64,000 bases of DNA from Neocallimastix lanati (nom. inval.) (lineage: Eukaryota > Neocallimastigomycota > Neocallimastigomycetes > Neocallimastigales > Neocallimastigaceae), in contig JACVTC010000064.1 in the NCBI GenBank assembly GCA_016946835.1, positions 366,001 to 430,000 on the forward strand, written 5' to 3'. A model generated the notes under the pieces. It saw only the letters and a list, made by a program, of their open reading frames with translations, searched no databases and had not been told where the DNA came from. A program made the translations under genes and the position numbers. Below are positions 12,396 through 26,828 of the stretch, piece after piece; position 1 is the first letter of the stretch, and every line of letters starts with the position of its first letter.

Positions 12396-13306
12396 TTTTG
12401 ATTATTACTTTTTATTTCAAGTTACTATTTCAAATATTATTATGTTCAAATTGGACAAATAATATTTATTTATTTTATTATTCTGTGTTTTTTTATTTTT
12501 ATATTTTTATTTTTTAATAAAATTAAAAGTATTCATGTATTTTATAAAAGAATAAATAAATAAAGATTAAAGTTCGCAATAATTGAGGCTATAAAATAAA
12601 AAAAATTAAATAAAATAAAAAAAAAAAAAAATAGCATTTAATATTATAATTTAGATTAAAGAAAATTATTAAGTCTACATTTAAATAAAAAATTAAATAA
12701 TTAAAATATAAAAAATAAAGATAAAAATAAAATTTTTTTTTTATTTTTATTTTTATTTTTTTTTATTTAAATATGAATTATCTAATTTTGTTTTGTTTTG
12801 TTTTATTTTATTTTATTTTTTTTTTTTTATTTTTTTATTTTTTTGTATATTTCTTCAGCTATTTTAATTTATTTTAATTTAATTAGTGATAACATCAATA
12901 TTTAAAGTAGCATTAAGTAAAGCTTATATAATTTTTTTTATATTGTTTTATTATTTTATTTATTTATTTTTTTTTTTTTACTTCTTAGTTTATAATTAGA
13001 ATTAAATTTATATTTTAAAAATTTATTATAGAAAATTATATTTTAATAATAAAAAAAATTATTATTAATATATATATTATATATATTAAAATTATGAGAA
13101 TAATAAAGTATTAAGATAAATTTTATTAAGAGCCGAAAATAAAAATAAAATAAAGGAAAACAAAGCGATTAGAAATAATAATAATTATTATTAAATAGTA
13201 CAACTAGATTAATGATATTTAATTTTTATATATAAAATAATTAGTATTACTAATATGAATGAATAATGAAAAAAAAAATAATAAAAAAATAATAAAATAA
13301 AATAAT
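12396..13306. repeat. Tandem duplication, unit 1
   Basis: Begins TTTTTGATTATTACTTTTTA and ends in AAATAATAAAAT. It includes GCCGAAAATAAAAAT and AAACAAAGCGATTAGAAAT near its end. The whole unit is repeated immediately downstream. It has no ORF. An AAAGTTCGCAATAATTGAGG segment near 12570 is also found near 63383, so the duplicated unit carries an older dispersed repeat. Confidence 0.75.
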
Positions 13307-13995
13307 TTTTGATTATTACTTTTTATTTCAAGTTACTATTTCAAATATTATTATGTTCAAATTGAACAAATAATATTTATTTATTTTATTAATTCCGTGT
13401 TTTTTTTTTTTTATTAAATAAAAAATTAAATAATTAAAATATAAAAAATAAAGATAAAAATAAAAAAATTTTTTTTATTTTATTTTTTTTTTATTTAAAT
13501 ATGTATTATCTAATTTTATTTTATATATATGTATATATATATATATATTTTTTTTTGTATGTTTCTTCAGCTATTTTAATTTATTTTAATTTAATTAGTG
13601 ATAACATCAATATTTAAAGTAGCATTAAATAAAACTTATATAATTTTTTTTATATTGTTTTATTATTTTATTTATTTTTTTTTTACTTCTTAGTTTATAA
13701 TTAGAATTTAATTTATATTTTAAAGATTTATTATAGAGAATTATATTTTAATAATAAAAAAAATTATTATTAATATATATATTTTATATATTAAAATTAT
13801 GAGAATAATTAAGTATTAAGATAAATTTTATTAAGAGCCGAAAATAACAATAAAATAAAGGAAAACAAAGCGATTAGAAATAATAATAATTATTATTAAA
13901 TAGTACAACTAGATTAATGATTGTATAAAATAATTAATATTACTAATATAAATGAATAATGAAAAAAAAAATAATAAAAAAAATAATAAAACAAA
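13307..13995. repeat. Tandem duplication, unit 2 (internally shortened)
   Basis: Direct copy of 12396-13306 that lacks about 200 bases corresponding to roughly 12500-12690, including the GTTCGCAATAATTGAGG segment. Point differences are few outside homopolymers, so the duplication is relatively recent. Confidence 0.75.
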
Positions 13996-14079
13996 ATAAA
14001 AAAAAAAAAATAGTTATTCATGTTTAAAATTTAATTTAATTTTATTATTATTATTTATTATTATTATTATTATTACTAT

Positions 14080-14110
<31 letters not shown>

Positions 14111-14564
14111 CATTCATCAATTCATTCTATGGCCAAAAAAAAATTCCTGGATTTTTGTGTAACAATTTTTTTTTTTTTTTTTAAAAAATATTTACAGATT
14201 TTTATAAAACTAACCTCATCTTATTTAAATAACTTACATTTCAAAAAAAAAATAACAATAAAAGGAACCTTGAATACATTAACTAGAAGCTAACATCAAA
14301 AAAAATTAATCCTTTTTTTTTTTTTTTTTTTTATTTTTTATTATTTAAATGAATAAAATTTTATTATAAAATTTGATTAAATTCTTTAAAATAAATTTGA
14401 AAAAAAAAAAAAAAAAAAAAGAATCAATAAAAAAGTTACACAAATTTTAAAAAATAAAAAAAAAAATTTTTTTTTTTGCCATAAAAAACCATAAAAAAAT
14501 ATTCTCCTATTCAATCAGTATATACTTAATGTATGATACATTCAATCATATATCTTATTTTGTA

Positions 14565-14613
<49 letters not shown>

Positions 14614-15405
14614 CTAGAAATAAACTATATTTATTTATTTATTAATATGGCATAATGATAATATTTTGACACTAAAATTAGTATTAAACAAGCTCTTGGA
14701 AAATATATTAAAAAAAAAAAAAGCTTACATGATATCTATTATATTATAGATATTTTTATTTTTTGTTAACATAAAAACATCATTTTGACTAATTTTTATT
14801 AGAAAAAAAAATATTCAATAGAATTAATTTAAAAGTGTATTAATACAATTAATAAAAGATAAAAAATATTTTTTAAAGTATCACTTTAATAATTCATAAT
14901 TTAAACCAAATATTAAATTTTGAAATAAATCAGATCATTTTTTTTTTATATTTTTTTTTAAAAGCAAAAAAAGAAATAGTAAAAATGGTAAGAATATAAT
15001 TAAAATTTGTTAATACCATTAACATTTTTTATTTTGATAATAACACATTACTTTTAAATTTATTTCTTTTTTATTAACAACATAAATTCATTCCAAAAAA
15101 GTTATTATAACTTTATATATATATATATATATATATAAAGGAAACAATTTATACAAAATAAAAGTTACAAAATATAATTTAATTTAATAGAGGATAATTT
15201 AAAAATGGTTACTCAAAAATATAATTTAAAAATATTCAAACCCTTACTTCCCTTTTTTTTTTTTTTTAAGATGATTGATTGGAAAGTTTTTTCTTTTGGA
15301 GACTAATTTAAAGAATTCCAAAATTAAAAAATCCCTCGTTAATAATAGATTGTTATTATAGGTATAATATTGAAATAATGAAATATTTTGATCTTCAGAT
15401 ATGAT
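13996..15405. other. AT-rich spacer
   Basis: Only homopolymers and short repeats, including T-runs near 14080-14110 and a 39-base T-run at 14568-14606. I see nothing else. Confidence 0.7.
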
Positions 15406-15410
15406 ATGCT

Positions 15411-15557
15411 AAAAATATTGGTGACAGAACCCTATCAAAATATAATATCTTGATTGAACACATAGCAGATATTCATGCTAAGGATAATAAATATAATACT
15501 CCATTAATGATTACTAATACTTTTAATAATGATATAAAGAATTTCACCCGATGTAGT
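15411..15557 (+). pseudogene. Possible UDP-sugar pyrophosphorylase family relic
   Basis: A single open plus-strand frame of 49 codons reads KNIGDRTLSKYNILIEHIAD, then KDNKYNTPLMITNTFNNDIK, and closes with TAA at 15558. The spacing resembles the segment of UTP-glucose-1-phosphate uridylyltransferases where a TFLDL..QIEHLN helix precedes VPLVLMNSFNTDED. The nucleotide-binding loop and substrate-binding residues found elsewhere in the family are not present nearby. There is no good start or splice sites, so this is at most a lone decayed exon. The family assignment is tentative. Confidence 0.35.
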
Positions 15558-15560
15558 TAA

Positions 15561-15608
15561 AGAGAATATATATGCTTTTATATATTTTTTTATTGTTTTT
15601 TTTTTCTT

Positions 15609-15639
<31 letters not shown>

Positions 15640-18600
15640 TTTTCTTGATTTTAATAATCTCAATATCATTATTATAAAATAATCAAAATAATAATAATCA
15701 TAATAATAATAATAATAATATATATATATAAATATATATATATTGCTTCTTCCTTTATATTTAATAGTTAAATATTATCATTATACCAGTTCGTTGTTGT
15801 GGGTGCTTATTCTCCCACCAATCATTTTCTAAACCTCAGTCCCCCATCTTAATTAATGTAGACCATCTTCACATCTTTCTCTATTTTTTTTTTTTTTTAT
15901 TGTTTTAACAGAGTCTTCTGTAAATTAACATATATATCTTTTTCTATTTTTTTTTTTTATTATTTTAATATAGATTCTTGTGTACATTAACTTACTCATC
16001 CTTCTCTATTTTTTATTATTTTTTCTATATATAGTTTTAGTATAATTAAAAATGTCGGGATTAATAAATATGAGATGCTATTAAAAAAGAAATAATCATT
16101 CCCTTCATTTTTTAAAAAATATATATAATTTTTTTTAATGTATAATCTATTTATATAAAATATTTTTAATTTTTTTAATTATTAAACGATATTATAAGAA
16201 GGATAGAATTAATTTTATTATTGATATTTTGATTATTTTTATTTTATTTTTTTATTTTATTTTTTATTTTATTTTTTATTTTTATTTTTATTTTTATTTT
16301 TTTTTGGTTACATTAAAAATAAATAAATAAATAAAAAGAGAAAAAAAAATTTTTTTTTTGTATTCATAAATCTTTAATAATAAAAATAAATAAATAAATA
16401 AATTTTTTTTAAAACTTAATTAAATATCAATAAGTAAAAATTAAAAAATAAATTAAATTAAACTAAATTAAATTAAAATATTAATAATCTTAATTCTTAT
16501 TTTATTTTTATTTTGATTTTAAAAAATTTCATTAAAAATATTTAATTAAATTTATTATTGTTGAACTGTTGAATTGTTAAACTAAAGAATAGAAGCTTTA
16601 TTATTATTTTCATTCAGTGCTTAAACATAAAATAAAAATATATTAATATATAATAAAATTCCTCAATAAAAGACAAAGACTATATCAATAGATAATAATA
16701 ATAATAATAATACAATGTATCTCAAATAATAAATACAAAAAAAATATATATAAAAAAAAAAGTTTTGATAGTTTTAATAATTACTACATAAATAAATTAT
16801 AATCTCAACCTTGAGAATTATTATCCATTCAAATTTTTTCATTATAAAAAAAATAATAATAATAAAATATAATTATTATAGTTCTTTCTATCAATAAAGA
16901 TCATTATTATTAAAAATAATTAATGATTTTTTAATATGACCATATTTAGAGGAAATGTAATTCTTTTTTTCAGAATTTGTTTTCACAGTTTTATAATAAT
17001 AAAAACAAATTAAAAAAATAAATATGTATTTTAAAATAATATATAATAAGAATATATAACTATATATATAATAATAAATAATTAAATAATTAAATAATAA
17101 ATAATTAAATAATAAATAGTTAAATAATAAATAGTTAAATAATTAATAATTAATAATAAATAATAAATAATAAATAATAAATAGTTAAATAATAAATAAT
17201 TAAATAGTTAAATAATAAATATTAAATAGGTAAATAATAAATATTATATAATTAAATATTAAATAATAAGTAGTTATAATTGTAATATTCTAATAATCAA
17301 GTGGAATTTATTGAAAACAAAAATTATATAATTAACTTCTATGCTATATTTGGAATTTAGTATATAATAATGTAAATACTAAAAAAATTAAAAAATTTAA
17401 ATATTATTAATGATTTAAAAATGATTTATTTTAATTATTATTATTATTATTATTTAAATCAATTTAGTAATATACTAATATACTTATGGATGCTTATTAT
17501 TATTAGCTTTTAAATTACCTTACATTGATTTTGATTATATTTGATAATTTATATTTGATATTTTATACTAAATATTTTATACTAAACATTTTAATATTTA
17601 GTATTTTATATTTTATATCAATAACTAATAAATATAATTCAAAAATTAAAAATTTTTATTAACAATTAGAGAATAAACTTTTAATTAGTTTAATTTATGT
17701 TTTTTATTTTGAAACATTAATCTTTGTCAATTTTTAAATTAAATTGATATTGATAAAAAATACATATTTTTTTTTCAATATAAAATACCTCATATATTAT
17801 TATTAATGTCATTTATTATACTTTTTTTTTCTTTTTATTTTTTTTTGTATATAAATATATTTTTTTATAAAAAAAAAAAAAAAAAAAAAAGGGATTTATT
17901 AATTATTTTAAAGAATGTATTTTTACAATATAAAATTAAAATAAAATAATAATAACAATGCATAATGAATAATGAATAAATTAAATATATTAATGATTAA
18001 TACTATTTAAATTAGTAACAATTGATATTATTAAATATTTGAAGAAAAATTTTTACTCTAATTAAAATAGTATTAAAAATGTTATCCTTTTTTTTTTTTT
18101 CCTAATTTATCGACAAAATATATAAACAACAAATAAAAAAAAAATGGAAATAATTTAATAATTTCTAAATTTAAATATCACAAAGTTTATTTATTTATAT
18201 GTATAAGTTATATATTTTTTAATTATTATTTTATTATTTTATTATTCTTTCTAGTTTTTTCTCTAAATGTCTATCATAATTATTAGTAATAACAGGGTTT
18301 AATAATGATTAGATTTCTCTTTTTTATATATGGATTAACCAAAATTCATTTTAAATGCAGTAACTAAAATGCTTTTTTGAAGCTAAACCAATATTCTAGT
18401 ATTTTGTTTTGTCTTTCTGTTTTTAATGAAAAGAATAAAATTTTAAATACAAAATTAAAAAATAAAATAAAGTAAAAAAAAAAAAAAAAAGAATTTTACT
18501 ACTATATATATTAAACCAATAAATTAAATATGTTCAATGGTTCAAAATAACAATTTTCTAAATTATTGATTTTGGAACAAAACTTTAATAAATAAAAAAT

Positions 18601-19601
18601 TATATAATAACATAATAAAAATGAACACAAAAAATATATAATTATCTAATGTTTAAAAAAAAAAAAAAAAAAAAAAGGATAATAGATAAATTAAAATTAT
18701 TAAATAATAAAATTTGTTTCATTTCTTAATTATTAAAATATTTTAAATATTTTAAAATTAAGAAATGAAACAAATTTTTATTATTTAATGTAATTATTTC
18801 TTTTTTAGAAAAAAAAAAACTATTATATTATAAAATGTGTAAAGATTCGAAGTACAAATATACTTTAAATTATTTATTCATATAGTTAAACACGTTTTGT
18901 AGCAGTTGATTTGTTTCAATAAAAGTTATGATTATGGTTCAAATTTAGTTATATTAATAGAAAATTATAGAATTATAGAATAGAAAATTAATTCCCTATT
19001 AAAAAAAAAATGAATAAGGCCAAGTAATAATTATACTATATATATATATTCTTTTATTTATTAGTAACTAAATTATTATTATTATTATTATAATTATTAT
19101 TATTATTTTTAGTATATTAGTATTAGTAGTATCAGTATTATTTAAATATATAATTCTATAATTAAATTTATTTTAAAATTTAAATTATTATATATTATAT
19201 ATTATATATTACTCATTATATATTATTTGTTATTTATTATATATTATATATTATATATTATATATTATATATTATTTATTAAATATTACATATTATATAT
19301 ATAATATATTACTCATATATTATTTATTTAATATATATATTATGTATAATATATTAGATTAAGGTTTTACTTTTTAACTTTATATATAAAGGTTTACCTA
19401 TAGATAAAAGTAGGAAAATTATAATTTTATTAAGAATTATTTATTCAAAAGTATTGCTAAAATTAATAATCATGTAAATTTATACTATAAAAATATTTTT
19501 TTTTAAAAAAAAAAGGATAAGAATTCTCATATTATATGTCAAAATAATACTAATATTAGTTTTTTAAAATCAATTCAACAAATATAACTTTTTTCCCCTT
19601 A

Positions 19602-19639
<38 letters not shown>

Positions 19640-20404
19640 TAATTATTTTAAATTGAAATAGGGGTAATTCATAGATATGATTTTCTATTATTATCTAAAT
19701 TAATAATATGAATTAGAAAAAATGAATTGTACACTCAATAAAGAATGTACAATTTATATTTTATTGTCTATTGATTAATTAAAATTAATTATATATATAT
19801 TTTTTATTAATATCTTTATTCTCTTTGTATAAAAACTATATACATTTATGTATATTTATTTAATTTAAAAGGATTAATTGCTTTATTTAATATAAAAAAT
19901 TTAAATAATAATAATATATTTCATTTATAAAATTAAATATATTATTTTAACAGATGAATAAATATATAAAATAAGTAAATAAATAGATATATTAAATAAG
20001 TTTATATTTATTATTAAATTACTTTAAGGTTTCTAGTAATTATTTTTAAAAAAATTTATAAATATTTACTACTTTCAATTTTAAAAAATTATCTCTTAAA
20101 TTCAAATTTTAATTATTATCTCTATTTAATATTGTACATAAATTCATCTTAATATATATGAATACATTGTAATATATATAAATACATTGTAATATATATG
20201 AATCATATTTAATTTTATTTATTGAATATATATCTACTATTATTATTATTAATTATTATTATTAATTATTATTATTATTATTTATTATTATTATTATTAA
20301 TGTTGTTAATATTTTTATTAATATTAATAATATTATTTATTTGAAGTGAATCAATCATTTTTATACTTTAATTATGAAACAGTTAACTTATAAATTAAGA
20401 ATGT
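15561..20404. other. AT-rich spacer with one long foldback
   Basis: Low-complexity sequence with CT-rich (15605-15640), ATT and AATAAATT patches. A long inverted repeat lies at 18700-18788 (listed separately). No ORF, RNA gene or recognisable relic was found. Confidence 0.65.
18700..18788. repeat. Long inverted repeat
   Basis: Left arm about 18700-18731 (core AAATTTGTTTCATTTCTTAA) and right arm about 18756-18788 (core TTAAGAAATGAAACAAATTT), with a short AT loop. The GTTTC/GAAAC cores make the pairing specific rather than compositional. Confidence 0.8.
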
Positions 20405-20735
20405 ATATGCACTAAACTTTCTAAAAGGCTTTCCCTTGGCACCATATTGGACCCAGCCCCGGTGATACTAAGACTTAATCATAGGCACTAATAATAATAT
20501 GTCCACATGCCAATGATTACATCCACTGGAGGGGTGAATGGTTCCTATTCCGATGCTCGTGGTCAATGGAGATATATGTAGGAGTGTTACGGAATACAGC
20601 TCCAAGCAGAAATGTGTAACGACGTGTGGAGGGACGATGCTGTACTAGTATGCCAGTATATCACACTAAACAGTTATATTTGTTATGGTCATAATGGGAG
20701 ATGGGTACTCATTATGTGTGTCTAAATTATTATTT
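20405..20735. pseudogene. GC-richer island, decayed coding remnant of unknown family
   Basis: About 330 bases with near-balanced composition inside an AT desert. One plus-strand frame (about 20528-20723) reads TGGVNGSYSDARGQWRYM, a stop, ECYGIQLQAEMCNDVW, then ICYGHNGRW. The repeated G-x-W and Cys pattern weakly recalls the fungal dockerin/CBM10 fold (D-x-x-G-x-W...W-C-G-I), but the key Trp-Cys pair and the upstream Cys-Cys are missing and a stop interrupts it. I do not claim the family. It is probably a fragment of a formerly coding or repeat sequence. Confidence 0.4.
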
Positions 20736-21101
20736 GTGCATAAAATTCTTGAAGCATTGAAGGAATTTTTTTTTTTTATTTAATAGTTTAATGTTTAATG
20801 ACTCTAATGATTTGAATATTAAAAAAAAAGCTGAAGATAGTAATTTAAAAATATGTATATGAAGTAAAAATATAATTTTAAACATAAATAACGATAAACA
20901 TGAACTATTATGCTTATATAATAATAATACGACATGACATATAATTAATGTTAGATAATTATTTCAATCATAAATTATTATTACATAGTATTATTTACAT
21001 AATCTAGTCATTATTATTAATTATATTATTATTAATTATTATTATTATTAATTATTATTATTCGAAATTTTTACTTTTTAGGAAATAAAATATTTAAAAA
21101 T

Positions 21102-21140
<39 letters not shown>

Positions 21141-22645
21141 ATAAAGAAAAAAGAAAAAAAAAAAAAAAAAAGAATATATTTATATATATTAAATTGTTCC
21201 ATAAACTATATTATTTTTTATTAATGCTTTAAAATTTTTTATTTGCATTTCTTGAGAGAATCAACCTTTTTTTTTTATGAAAAATTTTTAAAATAATTTG
21301 AAAGGGAAAATATATTCATTATTCATTATTCATTAACAATTGAAACAATAAGAAAATTTTTATATTTTCGATATGCATTTAAGTTATTCTATTTAAAAAA
21401 TTTTATATAACGAATATATTTATATAAATTAATGAAAAGAAAAATTAAATAAATATAAATTTTATTTAAAAAAACGCTAAATTTTTTTTTAGAGCTTGTT
21501 TAGAGAATATCCCTTTAGAAAAAAAATTGTTTTTTTTCATACATTTTTTTTTTTAAAGTTTTAAGGGAACAATTAATGATTTGAATAATGTAACGATAAT
21601 GCTAAAACTTTATTTATTAATAAAAAAATAATTAAAAATTAATTAAAAAAAAAAGAATATTTAATAACTTTAAATAAATAAAAATATTCTTTTTTTTAAT
21701 TAATTTTTAATTATTTTTTTATTAATAAATAAAATTACTTAATTTATTTAAATTAAATTAAAAATTTTGGAAATTTTTAATATGAAGTTCCGAGTAAACT
21801 TTATTTAATAGTAAATTTATTCATTATAGTTTATTATTATTTGACAATAGAAATTGAAAGGTTTTATAATAACTTATTTATATAGATACAATTTACTTTA
21901 TAAATATTAATTTTTTTTATATTAACCAATAATATTGATCAAATAATATATATAGTGAAAAAATAATAATATATGGAAAGAGATATTTATAATAGTTGTA
22001 ATAGATATATATAATACATATATACATAATAAATATTATAAATGTAATAGTATTTATAATATATGAAGATGATATTTATTAAAATGTAATAATAATAAAA
22101 TATAAAATAAAATATGGAAAATAATATAATAGTATTTATTCTTATAAATATATTTATATTGAGATATTATATTTAATAATAAATTTAATATTATAATATG
22201 AATATATATTCATATTAAATTGAAATAATGAATTTTTTTTTAAAAAAAAAAAAGGTTTTATTTTATTTATTTTATTTTATTTTTTTTTTTAGACTGGGAT
22301 AATAAATATTATATTAAGTTGAATATATATTAAATAATATTTTAATAGTTAATTTTTTTTTCTTTTCAACCTTCATCAATAAATTGAACTTTAAATATTA
22401 TGATTTTATATTATTTCAAATTAATTAATAACTATAATAATATTAAAATAAAAATTTTATTTTTATTTTATTTTTTTTTAATTTTTTTTTAAAAAAAAAA
22501 GATATATAAATAATAAAAAGAAGATGGTAATTTAAATTTTTTCTTTTTTTTTTTTATAAAAAAAAAAATTAAAAAAATAAAATAAAATAAAAATAAAAAT
22601 AAAATTATAATAATTTAATAAATAATATTTTATTTTTAAAATAAA

Positions 22646-22676
<31 letters not shown>

Positions 22677-23606
22677 GAAAAAGAAAAAAAAAGTTTTTAT
22701 ATATATTGAAATAAAAATTATTTTTTTTTCTTTTATTTTTTTACTTTTTTTTTTTTTTTTGAAATTAAAAAAAGTTTTTTTATTTTAAAGATTAATTTAT
22801 TAAATTAAAGTATAAACATTGAAAGAAAGAAAAACAAATTATACCAAAAATTAAAAGTATAAGAAATAGAATAAATTAAAAGATAAAAATATTTGTTAAA
22901 GTTAATATCTTAATTTGAATCTTGGAAATAAAAAAAAAAAAATACAAAAACTTAAAATTTATCTAAACTTATTTTATTGGGAAAAGATAATATTTATATA
23001 AAATAATTATAAAATTTATTTATATAATATTCTATATAATAGTAGTTTACTATTTTGAAAAATTAATGCAATTGTTTTTTTTAATAAATAGTAAATTAAT
23101 AAGTTAATATTTTTAAGAGTTAATATTTTAATCTTAAATAATATTGAATAAATTGTAAATATAATACAAATATATATATATATATTTATTTTTATATAAT
23201 AATTATAAATATATATACATTATTAATTTTAAGTTTTTATAGAAAAGTATAAAAATTAAATTAACAATTAAAAGGTTTTAATTGCATATTAAAAAGAATA
23301 TTAATATATATTAATATTATGTAAATATATAATAAAAAAATATTTAAAGTTAAAAAAATTAAAAATATTAAAAAGAAAAGAATATTAACATAAGAATTAT
23401 TTAATATTAAATTCTTTTCATAAATTCAAATTTATAAAACAAGTAAAATTAAACATAATTTATTTTAACTTTTTCTTAATATATATTAAAAAATCATAAG
23501 TTAATTTTTCAAAGTATTATATTATTGTATAAAATATTTATATTTAAAAAAAAAAAAAAAAACTTTTTAAATTTTTCAATAATAGAAATATTAAATAATA
23601 TAAAAG
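20736..23606. other. AT-rich spacer upstream of the 7TM-RGS gene
   Basis: Homopolymers and simple repeats, plus an exceptionally long palindrome at 21609-21733 (separate entry). The last few hundred bases should hold the promoter of the 23607 gene, but no distinct element is visible. Confidence 0.65.
21609..21733. repeat. Long palindrome, arms about 52 bases
   Basis: TTTATTTATTAATAAAAAAA near 21610 continues to AAGAATATTT near 21664. It is mirrored by AAATATTCTT near 21682 through TTTTTTTATTAATAAATAAA near 21733, with a loop of about 20 bases. Arm identity is near perfect, apart from a difference in A-run length. Confidence 0.8.
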
Positions 23607-26600
23607 ATGAATAATGAAAGTATGTCATATAATATGACACAAATAAATAATATATCAGAATCTGATACAAATAAAAATATTAATGGTAAATTACATATTC
23701 AAGGAACAGAAGGAATAATTTATCTGTTCCTTAATATTTTTTGTATATTCTACTATTTTATACCCTTAATATGGTAAAAATAGAAAAAAAAAATAATTTT
23801 TTTATATGTATATAATTTTATATAATTATAAGAATATATATTTATTTTATTTTATTATTTTTTTTAAAAATATATAAATAATTATTTATTAGGATTTCCC
23901 ATTATAAACATTGGTATATTATAAAACAAAGAAATTTCATTCTTACATTTGTTGGTGGAATAGCAAATTTTTTAAGTACTTTTTCGAATTTGGTAATGAA
24001 TCAATTAATATATATATATATTTAAATATATAAATAAAATTTTTTTTCGATATTATATGAATATATTTTTGACTAATATTAATTTATTAATATTTTATAA
24101 TATTTATTTATATATTAGGTAACACAAATTCTTTCGATTCCATGCGCAGGTATATTTTAAATTTATTATTTTTGTTTATTATAAAAATTTTTAATAACTT
24201 TTTTTTTTTATTTCAAAATATATTAATATTCTATTTAAATGTAAATACACTAGTATCCTATTATTGTGCTACTGTTGCAACTGCTATTATGCATTTATGG
24301 TAAAAATATAATCCAAATTTAAAAATTATTTATCATACTATTAAAAAAAAAATGATATTAAAAATAAAAAAATTTTTTTTTCAAAGTTTAATAAATCGTG
24401 CCATTAGATTATACTTTTTATATAAATTGAATATTTTTAAAGGTAATTTTATTATTATTAAATTATTTTAAAACAAAAAAATTTTTTATTTAAATATTAA
24501 AATTATATATATATTAATGTAAATATATTTGATTGTAATAGTGACTGAATTAAGTCAAAAAAAATTTATTCAGAAATCACAAAGAAACACAATTATTGAA
24601 CCAAATATTTATTATAAATCAATTTATAAAATGGTTAATAAGGTATTGTATCCCACTTTAAAAAAAATTAATATATATATATATAATTAAGATAAGCTTA
24701 TTAAATTCATTTATTTATTTTATTATTTCCTTTTATATATATATATATTTAGAAAATTGCTTATATTATTACAATAATTTTAATGGTAAATTTTTTTGAT
24801 AATATAATTATTAAAAAAAAAAGGAAAGAATAATTATTAAAAATTGTAAAGCATATTAAAATTTTCCTTATTTTTTATTAGCTTCTATCTATATTAGTAT
24901 CAATAGCCTTTCATTATGTGACTCAACAAAAGAGTAATAGAAATTTGGATGGTAGAACAGTTTGTGGAATGTAATAATAATTATATATTCTTTAGTTTAT
25001 ATTAAAATAATTTATTTATAATTAGTCAAAATAAAATTAAATTCTTCTAAAATAATAAAATTAAATATATTTTATTTTATTTTTTTTATTATTATTATTT
25101 TATTATTATTAAATAAAAATATAGGAAATTCATTGATATTAATAAGAAAATTAGCAATGGTTATCAAAATACACAAAACAGTCAAAGAAATTTTTATCGA
25201 CAGGAAAAAAGGGAAGAAAGTGTTTATAAAATACTTATGGGTTCTCCAGATTCAATGTTTATGTTACCAATGTATATTGGTATTGTTTTCACAATTTTAT
25301 GTATAATTATTGTGATTATTTTTACCTTCACAGATATTAAAGATGATCAAAGATTCGGTATTAAGGTATAATATATAATAATATAATGAATTATATAAAT
25401 TAAATTTTTATTATAATTTAATTCCATATGAAATAGTATATATCAAAACCTATTACAATTATTAAATATTACAATTCTACACTAAATAATAACCAATATA
25501 TATGTATTTATTTTTATTTTATTTTTATTTTTTATTTTTTTTTTATTCAATTTTATTAAAAAAAAAAAATAATAAAAAAATAATAGTTTGATTGTTTTAG
25601 CAATGCAATTGTAAATGCAATTGGTAAGGAAATAATTTTTTTTTTTTTTGTATTTATTATAATTAATCATTTAATATATCGATTATTATATATATAAATT
25701 ATAATTTAACAATTATTAAAATATAATTATATACTTTTATTAATTGTTTTGAATAGGTCAATCAATCTATGCTATCTTTATGATTTCTAAGAATAAAGGA
25801 TATTTCATTAATAATGATAACCTCTTTACAAAGTTATTTACTAATACTAAAGAAGGAATTTTACTGTTTGTTATTAATGGATTTTATTTGCATTTTACAT
25901 CTGTAATTATTCCTTTATATAAATGTATTAAAGCAGAACATTTAGATAAACAATATGAAAATGAGGTAATTTTTTTATTAAATAATCATATAAAAATAGT
26001 TTAAATTCATTCATTATAATTAATTTTTAATTCTAATATTAATAATGATAAAATAAATATATAGCCAACGAATACTATGCAATATTTCTATAAAAGTAAA
26101 TATAAATTATATATATATATATTATTTAATGAACACTAAATAAAATACTATATTTATAAATATTTATATATTATACATTTATTTATTTATTTATTCTACA
26201 TTTATATCTATATATATTTATTTATTTATTTATTCTGCATTTATATCTATATATATTATATATTTTTTTTTATTTACAATTATAACTATATATATTTATA
26301 TTTTTTTTTTTTAAATAAAAAAAAAGTTTTAAATTCACCAAATTTAGTTGAAGAATTAAAGGCAATTGCTATTCAAGAATTTGTAGTTGAAAATGTTTTA
26401 TTCTGGGAAAACTACTGTATATTACAAAAAATAGTAACAAGGGTTAAACATAAGCAAAATATTGGTGATAATGATAGTAGTAGTTACAGTCACCACGGAA
26501 AATTTTCATTACAAGATATTTATAGTCAAAATTCTGGAAATTCACATGATGAGTCGTCCTATGATCCTAATTATCCTTTATTACCCCAATTAGTTCCTTA

Positions 26601-26792
26601 CTTTAATGCATTCTATCATACGTACGTAATAAGATAAATACATAAATAAAATAATTAAATATTATATATATATATATATAATATTATTATTTTATATATT
26701 AATATTGTATATTAACATCATATATTTTATTATATTTTATTTCTATCATTATTATAATTATATTTTTTTATTTACAAATAAAAATAAAACAA

Positions 26793-26828
<36 letters not shown>

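Noticed and set aside
18840-18960. tRNA gene suggested by a GGTTCAAAT-like string
   Set aside because: No paired acceptor stem, D-arm or A-box is present at the right distance.
25436-25497. Extra exon of the 7TM-RGS gene (YISKPITIIKYYNSTLNNNQ)
   Set aside because: It has an acceptor-like start, but its only donor leaves a phase that introduces a stop in the next exon; joining 25365 to 25587 keeps the frame.
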